DNA of 64,000 nucleotides from Candidatus Paralachnospira caecorum (GTDB taxonomy: Bacteria; Bacillota; Clostridia; Lachnospirales; Lachnospiraceae), in the NCBI GenBank assembly GCA_904379015.1, contig CAJFHG010000009.1, positions 21,686-85,685 of the forward strand. Direction: 5' to 3'. Both the position numbers and the translations under genes were made by a program. The notes beneath the pieces are model-generated. The model saw nothing but the letters and a program-made list of their open reading frames with translations. It was not told where the DNA came from and did no database searches. Shown here piece after piece: positions 8,063 through 17,155 of this stretch; the first letter of the stretch is position 1, and the number at the start of each line of letters is the position of its first letter.

Positions 8063-10723
8063 CTACCACCTGTTCTTCAAACTGTTCTGGAGCCGGTACA
8101 GCGTATTCAGCGCGTCAATCGGCGTCATGACTGCCAGATCCATGGACTCCAGCTCTTTCAAAATATCGTCGTCCTTTACGGTATCGAAAAGGCTCATCTG
8201 ATTCAAATCCACATCGTCAAGCCTGGGCACCGGCTTTTTCTTTGCCTTTGCCGGCTGCTTTTCCGCCTGAGCGATCTCCCTGGAACGGACTGTGATGTCC
8301 GCGTCCGCCAGCTCTTCCGCCAGTTCCTTTGCCCGGGTGATCACCGGCTCCGGCACACCGGCCAGTTTTGCCACCTGAATGCCGTAGCTTTTATCTGCTC
8401 CGCCCTTTACGATTTTCCGCAGGAACACAATATCGTCGCCCATTTCCTTCACGGCGATGCAGTAATTATTGACGCCGTTTATGGAGCCTTCCAGCTCTGT
8501 CAGCTCATGATAATGGGTGGCGAACAGGGTTTTGGCTCCCAGGGTTTTCTGATTGGAAATATATTCGATCACCGCCCAGGCAATGCTCAGTCCGTCAAAA
8601 GTGCTGGTCCCCCGTCCGATCTCGTCCAGGATCAGCAGACTGTTTTTGGTGGCGTTTCTGAGAATATTGGCCACCTCGGTCATTTCCACCATAAAAGTAC
8701 TCTGGCCGCTGGCCAGATCGTCGGAAGCGCCCACCCTTGTAAAGATCCTGTCGCAGATTCCGATATTAGCCGATTTCGCGGGGACAAAGCTCCCCATCTG
8801 CGCCATCAGGCAGATGAGCGCGGTCTGCCGCATATAAGTGGATTTTCCTGCCATATTCGGTCCGGTAATGACAGCGAGCCGGTTGTCTCCGTTGTCCAGA
8901 TAAGTGTCATTGGCCACGAACAGATCGTCCCGCATCATCTGCTCCACCACAGGATGACGTCCCTCCCGGATATCAATGATCCCCTTCTCATTGATTCCCG
9001 GCCGTACATAGTTGTTTCTGGTGGCCGTCACCGACAGAGACGCCAGCACATCGATCCAGGCAATGCTGCGCGCCGTTTTCTGGATCCGGTCCACCTGTCC
9101 GGCAATGGAATTCCTGAGGTCGCAGAACAGGTCATATTCCAGAATAAACAGCTTGTCCTCCGCTCCCAGAATGATTTCTTCCAGTTTTTTCAGCTCATCT
9201 GTGGTGAAGCGCTCCGCGTTGGTCAGGGTCTGCTTGCGGACATAATAATCCGGAACCTGATTCAAAAAGGAATTGGTCACCTCCAGATAATAACCGAAAA
9301 CCTTATTGTATTTGACTCTCAGATTTTTGATCCCGGTCTTTTCCCGTTCTCTCGCTTCCAGCTCCGTAAGCCAGGTCTTTCCCTCTGTTTTTGCGTTCCG
9401 CAGCTGGTCGGCTTCTTCATTGTAACCTTCCCTGATGATGCCGCCTTCCCGCACATTCACAGGCGGCTCTTCCACCACAGCCCGCTCGATCAGGTCTGCC
9501 AGATCCTCCAGCGTGTCCAGCTGTTTACAGAGTTCCGTAAGCAGGTCAGAATGGAATTCCTCCAGGATCTTCTTGATATGGGGCAGCATCTGAAGCGAAT
9601 TTTTAAAGGCGATCAGGTCCCTCGGATTGGCAGACTGATAGGAAATTCTGCCGATCAGCCGCTCCAGATCGTAAATGGGATTCAGGTATTCGATCAGTTC
9701 CTCTCTGTTTATGTAGGATTCATTGAGTTCAGCCACCGCGTCCTGTCGCCGGAGGATTTCCTTTTTTTCGATCAGCGGCTGCTCAATGAAGGTTCTGAGC
9801 AGTCTGGCACCCATGGCTGTTTTGGTTTTGTCAAGCACCCAGAGAAGCGAGCCTCTCTTCTGTTTCTCCCGAAGCGTTTCCAGAAGTTCCAGATTCCTTC
9901 TCGTGGATGTGTCAATGATCATATATTTTCCGGAGCGGTATGGCACCAGCCTGGTGATATGACTGAGAGAATTTTTCTGGGTATCCAGGAGATACTGCAT
10001 ACATGCGCCGGAAGCGATCGTGCCGATCTTATAATCGCTGAGTCCCAATCCTTCCAGCCGTTCTACATGGAAATGTCTGCGCAGGGTATCCGCGCATACA
10101 TCTTCATCAAAATAATGGTTGTCCAGAGGCGAAATAATAAAATTCAGCCTGTTTTTGATCTCATCCAGGTCAACTCCGGACATATAAAAAGCCTCGTTGC
10201 AGATGATCTCCGAGGGCATGTACTTATAAATCTCATCTAACAGATTTCTGATCGACGGAACCTCCGTCACTAAAAATTCACCGGTGGTCACGTCCGTGAC
10301 CGCGATGCCGAAGGACTTGGCCAGGTAGACGATACACATGAGATAATTGTTCTTGGTCTCGTCCAGCGCCTGTCCGCTTAAGATCGTTCCCGGCGTCACG
10401 ATCCTGGTAACCTCCCGCTTCACCAGGCCCTTGGCCAGCCTGGGATCCTCCATCTGTTCCGCGATGGCCACCTTATATCCTTTCTGGACCAGTCGGCTTA
10501 AATAAGTGTCCACCGCATGATGCGGCACGCCGCACATGGGAGCCCGCTCCGGAAGACCGCATTCTTTTCCGGTCAGGGTTAACTCCAGTTCCCTGGAAAC
10601 GGTTTTGGCATCGTCGAAAAACATCTCATAAAAGTCTCCCAGCCTGTAAAAAAGAATACAGTCCGGATATTTGCTTTTGGTTTCCATATAATGCTGCATC
10701 ATGGGTGATAACTGTGCTGCCAC
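8063..10723 (-). CDS. mutS: DNA mismatch repair protein MutS
   Basis: Recognises mismatches and signals through MutL. The mismatch-binding FYE motif is near residue 32 (GDFYEMF), the connector and lever domains follow, and the ATPase Walker A GPNMAGKST is near residue 620 with DEIGRGTSTFDG downstream. The C-terminus carries an LNQMSLFD element resembling a processivity-clamp-binding motif. At 886 residues it is full length. The start is GTG (10721-10723) after AGAGG. Confidence 0.98.
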   Translation of the reverse strand: MAAQLSPMMQHYMETKSKYPDCILFYRLGDFYEMFFDDAKTVSRELELTLTGKECGLPERAPMCGVPHHAVDTYLSRLVQKGYKVAIAEQMEDPRLAKGLVKREVTRIVTPGTILSGQALDETKNNYLMCIVYLAKSFGIAVTDVTTGEFLVTEVPSIRNLLDEIYKYMPSEIICNEAFYMSGVDLDEIKNRLNFIISPLDNHYFDEDVCADTLRRHFHVERLEGLGLSDYKIGTIASGACMQYLLDTQKNSLSHITRLVPYRSGKYMIIDTSTRRNLELLETLREKQKRGSLLWVLDKTKTAMGARLLRTFIEQPLIEKKEILRRQDAVAELNESYINREELIEYLNPIYDLERLIGRISYQSANPRDLIAFKNSLQMLPHIKKILEEFHSDLLTELCKQLDTLEDLADLIERAVVEEPPVNVREGGIIREGYNEEADQLRNAKTEGKTWLTELEAREREKTGIKNLRVKYNKVFGYYLEVTNSFLNQVPDYYVRKQTLTNAERFTTDELKKLEEIILGAEDKLFILEYDLFCDLRNSIAGQVDRIQKTARSIAWIDVLASLSVTATRNNYVRPGINEKGIIDIREGRHPVVEQMMRDDLFVANDTYLDNGDNRLAVITGPNMAGKSTYMRQTALICLMAQMGSFVPAKSANIGICDRIFTRVGASDDLASGQSTFMVEMTEVANILRNATKNSLLILDEIGRGTSTFDGLSIAWAVIEYISNQKTLGAKTLFATHYHELTELEGSINGVNNYCIAVKEMGDDIVFLRKIVKGGADKSYGIQVAKLAGVPEPVITRAKELAEELADADITVRSREIAQAEKQPAKAKKKPVPRLDDVDLNQMSLFDTVKDDDILKELESMDLAVMTPIDALNTLYRLQNSLKNRW

Positions 10724-10758
10724 TTTCTAACCTCTTTCGTTTTGTAAAATCATACTGC

Positions 10759-11721
10759 TCAAATCTCATTCCCGCTGTAATACGCGATCTTATTGTAGTT
10801 GGGAAATTCCATAAAGAATTCTGCCAGCAGCGTCCGCTCCTCGGACGCGGGATCATGGATCACAAAATCCTCCAGATTCCTGCTGGTCCCGTCGCCGCAG
10901 TATCCGACCACCAGGACCCAGTGAGGACTTCCGTTGTCCCGCATGGCGCCCACCAGAACCGGAATTTTCTGCTGGAGCTTGTCATAGATCACAGACGCGT
11001 AATCCTGTTCGCTGGCTGCGGTATACACTTTTGGGAACCCCAGCATGCCGTCGCTGTTATAATAGAGACGCGTTTCCATCACATCCGGCGTAGTCACGCT
11101 GTTCTCAAGATAAGAATAAGCCATGGCAAGGCAGGTGGTAGTGCATCCCGCTGTGGCGATGGTCTCGTAGCTGTCTCCGAGCGGAAGACCGCCCCACCGC
11201 TCATCATACTGCTTGTAATTATGAACGGCAAGATATACGCGGGCATCAGAAGGCATATCCTCGGAAAGCGCTTCCCGCAGACAATACCCTTCGGCATACT
11301 GATCAGAGTGGGGAAGCTGATACACGATCCGCACATAGCCGGACTCTTCCTTCCAGAATGCCTGCACCTGGTCCTTGTAGGAAATCTGTCCGACCAGTTC
11401 CGCGTCCTCGGACGGCCCGCTGCGCACATTCAGGACCCCGAAATAAGTACAGTACATGGTATCTCCGTTTTTCATCCGTTCATAGGAAAGCTTTCCCGTT
11501 TCCTCCTGAAACGCTGTATTGTCCGCATCCGCAGTTATCCCGCCGGCGGCGCCTTTTCCGGCCGCTGCTGAAAGGGGCCCGAACCAGCTCCGTTTTCCCA
11601 GTCCCGTAAAAACGACCACAAGCACAGCACAGCCAAAAAACAAAATCGCCGCTGTCTGCACGGCAATGCCGGGAGATTTCTTTATGTTTTCCAGTAAACT
11701 GCGTATTCGCTCTTTCATCAT
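10759..11721 (-). CDS. Membrane-anchored C39-like cysteine peptidase with SH3-like region
   Basis: Protein of 320 residues with an N-terminal membrane segment (about 19-41), so the rest is outside. An SH3-like segment (YFGVLNVRSGPSEDAELVG, about 95-115) precedes a papain-like Peptidase_C39_2 domain: YDERWGGLPLG, then the probable nucleophile Cys in ATAGCTTTCLAMAYSYL, then HWVLVVGY with the catalytic His. These resemble Clostridia cell-wall or spore-associated C39 family proteins. It sits between miaB and mutS on the same strand and looks cotranscribed; substrate unknown. Confidence 0.8.
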   Translation of the reverse strand: MMKERIRSLLENIKKSPGIAVQTAAILFFGCAVLVVVFTGLGKRSWFGPLSAAAGKGAAGGITADADNTAFQEETGKLSYERMKNGDTMYCTYFGVLNVRSGPSEDAELVGQISYKDQVQAFWKEESGYVRIVYQLPHSDQYAEGYCLREALSEDMPSDARVYLAVHNYKQYDERWGGLPLGDSYETIATAGCTTTCLAMAYSYLENSVTTPDVMETRLYYNSDGMLGFPKVYTAASEQDYASVIYDKLQQKIPVLVGAMRDNGSPHWVLVVGYCGDGTSRNLEDFVIHDPASEERTLLAEFFMEFPNYNKIAYYSGNEI

Positions 11722-11737
11722 CAGTCCCCTTTGATTT

Positions 11738-13177
11738 TCAGGAAAGACGGACTCCCATATAATAGAAGCCTCTGGACTCTGTGAGTTTCACCTGGATCAG
11801 CTTCCCGATATCAGAAGCATCTCCCGGAAAATGCACCATAATATTATTTCCCAGACGGCCCGTTATCATACCAGGCTCATGACTGTCTGTTCCCTCAGCC
11901 AGAGCCGTCATCGTCTTCCCCACATCTTTTGTGCAGACTTCAGCAGAAATTTTCTGCACTTCTTTCAGCAGCCGGTCAAACCGGACTTTTACCACATCTT
12001 CCGGCACCTGGTCCGCCATGGCGGCAGCCGGTGTTCCTGTCCGTTTGGAGTAAATAAAGGTAAAAGCACTGTCATACCGGACCCGCCGGACCACATCCAT
12101 GGTCTCTTCAAAATCTTCTTCTGTCTCACCCGGGAATCCCACAATGATATCTGTAGTCAGTGAAATATCCGGTATTTCAGCCTTGATCTTCTCTGTCAGG
12201 GCCAGATACTGTTCCTTGTCATACACCCGGTTCATCAGCTTCAGAATCCTGGAACTGCCCGACTGAAGCGGCAGATGGAGATGACGGCAGATCTTCGGGC
12301 AGTCCCGCATGACGCCGATCAGCTCATCGGACAGATCTTTCGGATGGGAAGTCATGAAACGGATCCGTTCGATTCCCTTCACCTCGGCGATCCGCCTGAG
12401 AAGACTGGCAAAGCTTACGGGATGGGCCAGCGTCTTGCCGTAGGAATTCACATTCTGTCCCAGCAGCATGACTTCCACAACTCCGTCCGCGGCCAGGGCC
12501 TCCACTTCTTTTATGATATCCTCCGGATCCCGGCTGCGTTCCCGTCCTCTTACATAGGGAACAATACAGTAGCTGCAGAAATTGTTGCAGCCGTACATGA
12601 TATTGACTCCGGACTTGAACGGATATTTTCTCTGGGCGGGGAGTTCTTCCACGATCTTGTCTGTTCCCTTCCAGATATCGACGACCCGGTGCCCTTCGCA
12701 GATCTGCATAAACAAAAGCTCTGCCAGCTTGAATATATTATGGGTACCGAAGATCAGATCCACAAACCGGTAGCTCGTTTCGATTTTTTCCACTACAGAC
12801 GGTTCCTGCATCATGCAGCCGCACAGCGCGATGATCATGCCGGGATTCTTGTTTTTCAGATTATGCAGATAGCCCAGACGGCCGTAAACGCGCTGGTTGG
12901 CATTGTCGCGGACCGTGCAGGTATTGTAAAGAACGAAATCCGACTGTTCAGACTCTGACGCCTGAAATCCGGCCCGTTCCAGGATGCCAAGAAGCTTCTC
13001 GGAATCCTTTGCGTTCATCTGGCAGCCGAAGGTCTGAACGCACGCGGTCAGCGGGCGTCCGGTCTTCCGGCTTTTTTCTTCTACAAGCTGTTTCAGCTGG
13101 TTCATAAAATACTGCTGCCTTGCCGGCTCCTCTGCAGGAGCATCCCGCAGTATTCTGCCATATTCCTGATTGTTCAA
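11738..13177 (-). CDS. miaB: tRNA-2-methylthio-N6-dimethylallyladenosine synthase MiaB
   Basis: Radical SAM methylthiotransferase that adds a methylthio group to i6A37 of tRNA, acting after MiaA. It has the N-terminal UPF0004 domain with cysteines in FGCQMNAKDSE, CTVRDNA and CGCMMQ, the radical SAM motif CNNFCSYC (about residue 196), and a C-terminal TRAM domain. The 479 residues are normal. The start is TTG (13175-13177) with GGAAAGG about 10 bases upstream; I see no better ATG. Confidence 0.97.
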   Translation of the reverse strand: MNNQEYGRILRDAPAEEPARQQYFMNQLKQLVEEKSRKTGRPLTACVQTFGCQMNAKDSEKLLGILERAGFQASESEQSDFVLYNTCTVRDNANQRVYGRLGYLHNLKNKNPGMIIALCGCMMQEPSVVEKIETSYRFVDLIFGTHNIFKLAELLFMQICEGHRVVDIWKGTDKIVEELPAQRKYPFKSGVNIMYGCNNFCSYCIVPYVRGRERSRDPEDIIKEVEALAADGVVEVMLLGQNVNSYGKTLAHPVSFASLLRRIAEVKGIERIRFMTSHPKDLSDELIGVMRDCPKICRHLHLPLQSGSSRILKLMNRVYDKEQYLALTEKIKAEIPDISLTTDIIVGFPGETEEDFEETMDVVRRVRYDSAFTFIYSKRTGTPAAAMADQVPEDVVKVRFDRLLKEVQKISAEVCTKDVGKTMTALAEGTDSHEPGMITGRLGNNIMVHFPGDASDIGKLIQVKLTESRGFYYMGVRLS

Positions 13178-13203
13178 TGTTCCAAAACCTTTCCGACTGT
13201 ATT

Positions 13204-14451
13204 TTAAGGACGCACCTGCCCGTTTCCGTAAATGATATATTTGGTCGTCGTCAGCGCCAGAAGCCCCATAGGTCCTCTGGCATGAAGCTTCTGAGTGCTG
13301 ATCCCGATCTCCGCTCCGAATCCGAATTCAAACCCGTCTGTAAACCGGGTGGAGGCATTCACATACACAGCCGCCGCATCGATTTCGTCCAGGAATTTCT
13401 GGGCATTGGCATAATTTTCTGTGATAATGGCCTCAGAATGCTTGGTGTTGTACCGGTTGATATGGGCGATGGCTTCATCAATGGAATCCACCGTCTTTGC
13501 TGAAATGATATAATCCAGATATTCTGTTCCCCAGTCCTCCGGCGAAGCGGGAACCGCCTCTTTCAGCAGTCCGCAGACCGTCTCGTCCCCGCGGATCTCC
13601 ACATGCTTTTCTGAAAGCCTTTCTGCCAGGGCCGGCATCAGCCTGTCGGCGATCTTTTTATGGATAACCAGCGATTCGCAGGCGTTGCATACGCCGATCC
13701 TCTGGGTTTTCGCGTTGAAAATGATATTGACGGCCATATCAAGGTCGGCGCTCTCATCCACAAAAATGTGGCAGTTTCCGGTGCCCGTCTCGATCACCGG
13801 AACCGTGCTGTTCTCCACCACAGTGCGGATCAGACCCGCGCCGCCTCTGGGGATCAGCACATCGATGTAGCGGTTCATGCGCATCATTTCCCTGGCGGTT
13901 TCTCTGTCCGTACTTTCCACCAGCTGAACCGCGTCCGCGGGAAGTCCGCAGGACTCCAGAGCGGTTCTCAGGCAGGAGGCAATGGCTTTGTTGGAACAGA
14001 TGGCATCGCTTCCGCCCTTCAGGATTGCCGCGTTGCCTGCTTTGAAGCACAATCCGAAGGCATCGGCTGTCACATTGGGCCTTGATTCATAAATGATGCC
14101 GATGACCCCCAGCGGCACCCGCTTCTGGCCGATCAGCAGCCCGTTGGGCCTCTTTTTCATGGAAAGGACTTCTCCCACCGGATCATCCAGCGAAGCCACC
14201 TGCGTCAGTCCCTCCGCCATGGAAGCAATCCGTTTTTTGTCCAGCTTCAGCCGGTCCAGAAGTCCTTCCGGCATTCCCTTTTTCCGGCCGTTTTCCATAT
14301 CCTGTTCATTTGCCCGGATGATATCCTCCGCAGAATCCAGAAGCGCCTGGGCGGCCGCCTCCAGCCCTCTGTTTTTTTCATTGATTCCCAGTCTGCCCAT
14401 GACGGCTGCCGCTGCCCGGGCTTTTTCACCCATTCTGATCAATTCTTCCAT
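13204..14451 (-). CDS. proA: Glutamate-5-semialdehyde dehydrogenase (gamma-glutamyl phosphate reductase)
   Basis: Second step of proline synthesis: reduces gamma-glutamyl phosphate to glutamate semialdehyde with NADPH. The aldehyde dehydrogenase fold shows [19 protein letters not shown] and the catalytic cysteine in [11 protein letters not shown]. The start is ATG 14449-14451 with an AAGGGGGC site just upstream; an in-frame ATG ten codons earlier would run through this site. It lies 1.7 kb from proB on the same strand, with three unrelated genes between them. Confidence 0.96.
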   Translation of the reverse strand: MEELIRMGEKARAAAAVMGRLGINEKNRGLEAAAQALLDSAEDIIRANEQDMENGRKKGMPEGLLDRLKLDKKRIASMAEGLTQVASLDDPVGEVLSMKKRPNGLLIGQKRVPLGVIGIIYESRPNVTADAFGLCFKAGNAAILKGGSDAICSNKAIASCLRTALESCGLPADAVQLVESTDRETAREMMRMNRYIDVLIPRGGAGLIRTVVENSTVPVIETGTGNCHIFVDESADLDMAVNIIFNAKTQRIGVCNACESLVIHKKIADRLMPALAERLSEKHVEIRGDETVCGLLKEAVPASPEDWGTEYLDYIISAKTVDSIDEAIAHINRYNTKHSEAIITENYANAQKFLDEIDAAAVYVNASTRFTDGFEFGFGAEIGISTQKLHARGPMGLLALTTTKYIIYGNGQVRP

Positions 14452-14477
14452 TGTTTGCCCCCTTTGCTTTCCGCCTC

Positions 14478-15032
14478 TCAAATGCGGCTGATTCCCGCTT
14501 CTGTCACCAGTATCCGCGGCCGTATGTCAAAGCTCTCAAATGGAACCTCGTCAAAGATCTGACATTCATATGCCACCGCCGCAGGCTTCAGTCCTGTCCA
14601 TTTTTCCAGATATCTGTCATAATACCCGCCGCCGTACCCGACCCGGTGATGAGCCCGGTCAAAGGCAACTCCCGGCATGACCATGAACGCGTCCGGCTCC
14701 TTCGCGGGAGACAGCCCCTCCCTGGGTTCCAGAATGCCGAAGGCCCCCGGCTCCAGATCGGATTCTGAGGTAATATAATAAAAATCCATCTCTTTTCCGT
14801 TTACCCGGGGAACCGCCACCCGTTTTCCGTCCTCCATCGCTCTTTTCATAATGGGCCAGGTATGGACCTCATGGTTGTAGTCCACATAACAGTAGACCGT
14901 CGATGCCTCCCGATATTCCGGCAGGGAAACAAGAAGATCCCGGATCTGTTCACTGGCTGTCTGCTCCTGCTCCGGCGGAAGCGCCCTTCTCCTTGCATTG
15001 ACTGTTTTTCGGATTTCCTTCTTTGTCATCAT
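14478..15032 (-). CDS. 5-formyltetrahydrofolate cyclo-ligase
   Basis: Converts 5-formyl-THF to 5,10-methenyl-THF with ATP, recycling folate. The family signature [12 protein letters not shown] is present near residues 130-141, with the N-terminal [12 protein letters not shown] and [11 protein letters not shown] segments. The 184 residues are typical. Its start overlaps the stop of the DUF896 gene by four bases (ATGA), so they are coupled. Confidence 0.95.
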   Translation of the reverse strand: MMTKKEIRKTVNARRRALPPEQEQTASEQIRDLLVSLPEYREASTVYCYVDYNHEVHTWPIMKRAMEDGKRVAVPRVNGKEMDFYYITSESDLEPGAFGILEPREGLSPAKEPDAFMVMPGVAFDRAHHRVGYGGGYYDRYLEKWTGLKPAAVAYECQIFDEVPFESFDIRPRILVTEAGISRI

Positions 15033-15256
15033 TGCTTTTTTCTGTCCCTCGCCTCTATGATCTTTCCCACATCCGTCACTCTGCCGTCCGGTTCCAGGAT
15101 CGACACATTTTTCAGGGTGTTTTTCAGATTCTGCCGGATGGCGCGGATATACTCGCCCCGAAGCCTTGCCTGCTCCGATTTTTCCTCCGGCATCAGTCCC
15201 TCTGTTTTTGATTTATGATACAATTCGTTGATTCGCTGGATTTCCTTCTCTGTCAT
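15029..15256 (-). CDS. DUF896 (YnzC-like) protein
   Basis: Small cytoplasmic protein of 75 residues matching the DUF896/YnzC family: an N-terminal helical hairpin with INELYHKSKTEGL and LRGEYIRAIRQNLKN, then a short tail. B. subtilis YnzC is linked to the SOS regulon but the role is not known. The start has an AGGAG site; the stop overlaps the next gene. Confidence 0.88.
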   Translation of the reverse strand: MTEKEIQRINELYHKSKTEGLMPEEKSEQARLRGEYIRAIRQNLKNTLKNVSILEPDGRVTDVGKIIEARDRKKQ

Positions 15257-15271
15257 AATACTCCTTACTCA

Positions 15272-16123
15272 TCAGGAATTGAGATAGGCAGTCAATTCCT
15301 CATATCGTTTTTTCATCAGCTCGTATCCGTGAAGATAGAACTGTTCCAGTGTCTCCGGATTTTTCTCTGTTCTGGATACGGTTTTTTCCAGGGGACGGAT
15401 CACGAAGATCCTGCCCTTCTCCTCCAGCCTCTCGATCAGTTCCATGGTATGGTTATAGTTTGCCGGGCGCCTTAAAATGGTCTTCACCAGCTCCGGATAG
15501 GACTTATAGGAAGAATGGTACAGGATTGCCGTATTTTTGTGCTGTTTTTTCCGGTATCCCGGATTTCTGGTCAGTACCACCACGCATTTTTTATAGCCTT
15601 CCCGCAGAGCCCTTGCCACAGGCACGGAATCCGCCAGCCCGCCGTCCAGATAGGGCACACCGTCGATCTCCGTCATTTTCGATACAAGCGGCATGCTGCA
15701 GGACGCTCTGCAGATCGTCAGAAGGCGGTCCATATCGGTTCTTTCATCCAGATATTCTGCCTGCCCGGTGAGACAGTTGGTGACCGTCAGCTCGCACCGG
15801 ATCGGCGAATGCCTGTATGTTTCAAAATCAAAAGGAAATTTTTTCTTCGGGTATTCGTCAAAAACCATGTCCATGTCAAACAGATTTCCGGTTCTGACTG
15901 CTTTGCGGAGGCTCAGATAACTGTCTTTCCTGCTTTTTGGGATCATACAGTTTTTTGTCCTGCCGATCTGTCTGGACACATAATCCACCGCGTTGCAGGA
16001 GCCTGCTGAAACGCCGATCACATACGGCAGATAAAGCTCCCTTTCCATCAGATAATCCAGTACCCCGGATGAGAAAACGCCTCTTGTGGCGCCACCCTCC
16101 AGAACCAGCGCTGCCTTTTTCAT
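15272..16123 (-). CDS. Patatin-like phospholipase family protein
   Basis: Predicted lipid acyl hydrolase. The oxyanion-hole motif GGATRGVFSSGVLD is at residues 9-22, the nucleophile serine is in GVSAGS near residue 40, and the second catalytic aspartate is in DGGLADSVP. The 283 residues and the RssA/YjjU-like layout suggest a cytoplasmic enzyme; no signal peptide is seen. It lies between the DUF896 gene and proB; substrate unknown. Confidence 0.92.
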   Translation of the reverse strand: MKKAALVLEGGATRGVFSSGVLDYLMERELYLPYVIGVSAGSCNAVDYVSRQIGRTKNCMIPKSRKDSYLSLRKAVRTGNLFDMDMVFDEYPKKKFPFDFETYRHSPIRCELTVTNCLTGQAEYLDERTDMDRLLTICRASCSMPLVSKMTEIDGVPYLDGGLADSVPVARALREGYKKCVVVLTRNPGYRKKQHKNTAILYHSSYKSYPELVKTILRRPANYNHTMELIERLEEKGRIFVIRPLEKTVSRTEKNPETLEQFYLHGYELMKKRYEELTAYLNS

Positions 16124-16189
16124 GTCGTCTTCATCTCCTATCCAAACCAGCCATTTCCGCTGTTCCCAGCCGCTTCTGTCTTCCTGCTG

Positions 16190-17032
16190 TCAATATGCCG
16201 TCAGGTATTCGATCAGATCAAAATCCCTGTTTTTGTGAGCCAGGAACAGGGTGCCGATGTCCTCTCCGTCCAGGACTCTGTAAATGTTGTCCACGTCATC
16301 GCCGTTGGTGATGACCATGTCAATGCCCGCGTCGGTGGCCATCCTGGCCGCCACGATCTTGGCAGACATGCCGCCGGTGCCCACCGTGCTGCCGGTGGTC
16401 TCTTTTCCCATCTCCTGAAGATCATCGGTAATCTCTTCCACTTCACGGATAAACCTGGCATCTGGATTCCGCTTCGGATCATCCTCATAAAGACCGTCAA
16501 TGTCAGACAGGAGAATCAGAAGATCCGCGTGGATCACAGCCGCCACAATGGCAGAAAGACGGTCGTTGTCGCCGAATTCGATCTCATGGGTCGCGACCGT
16601 GTCATTTTCATTGACAATAGGGATCACGCCCATTTTCAGAAGCTCGTCAAAAGTATTCTGGGCGTTTTTTCTGGAATCATCATTCAGCATGGTCGTCTTC
16701 GTCATCAGGATCTGCGCGACCACCTGATTATATTCCGCGAACAGCTTCTGATACGTCATCATCAGCTTTGCCTGGCCGATGGCGGCCAGCGCCTGCTTCA
16801 CCGGCAGATTGTCCGGACGCTCCATATATCCCATGGTCTTCCGTCCCACGGCGCCGGCGCCGGAGCTGACCAGCACCACTTCCATTCCCTGATTGCGCAG
16901 GTCGCAGAGTACCCTGGCCAGCTTCTCCACCTTGTTCAGATTCAGATATCCGGTATATTTATGGGTCAGAGAAGAAGAACCGATCTTCACCACGATCCTG
17001 TTTTTCCCTGAAAGCCTCGTTTTTCTGTCCAT
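16190..17032 (-). CDS. proB: Glutamate 5-kinase, short form without PUA domain
   Basis: First step of proline synthesis: phosphorylates glutamate. The amino acid kinase domain is complete (VVKIGSSSLTHK, SSGAGAVGRKTMGY, NENDTVATHEIEFGDNDRLSA, GTGGMSAKI). The protein ends at 280 residues soon after the kinase core, so it lacks the C-terminal PUA domain of the longer (about 370-residue) form. A strong promoter lies just upstream. Feedback inhibition by proline maps to the kinase domain, so control may still be present. Confidence 0.95.
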   Translation of the reverse strand: MDRKTRLSGKNRIVVKIGSSSLTHKYTGYLNLNKVEKLARVLCDLRNQGMEVVLVSSGAGAVGRKTMGYMERPDNLPVKQALAAIGQAKLMMTYQKLFAEYNQVVAQILMTKTTMLNDDSRKNAQNTFDELLKMGVIPIVNENDTVATHEIEFGDNDRLSAIVAAVIHADLLILLSDIDGLYEDDPKRNPDARFIREVEEITDDLQEMGKETTGSTVGTGGMSAKIVAARMATDAGIDMVITNGDDVDNIYRVLDGEDIGTLFLAHKNRDFDLIEYLTAY

Positions 17033-17109
17033 ATGTAAAACCCTTCCGTGTCATTTTTTCTTTTTCTGATCTGTTTTTATCAACTCCCACCGACTCAATC
17101 GGCAGTTTT

Positions 17110-17138
17110 ATCTTAACAGATTTGGCCGTTGGAATCAA
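17110..17138 (-). promoter_or_regulatory. Sigma-A type promoter of proB
   Basis: On the minus strand TTGATT (17133-17138) and TAAGAT (17110-17115) are separated by exactly 17 bases, about 80 bases before the proB start. A small hairpin CCGA-TTGAG-TCGG lies downstream in the leader. Read directly; activity is inferred. Confidence 0.6.
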
Positions 17139-17155
17139 TCCCTTTCACCGGGCGG

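Noticed and set aside
8060..10240. 726-residue plus-strand frame opposite mutS
   Set aside because: Antisense shadow of an intact mutS; no ribosome binding site and His/Gln/Arg-rich composition.
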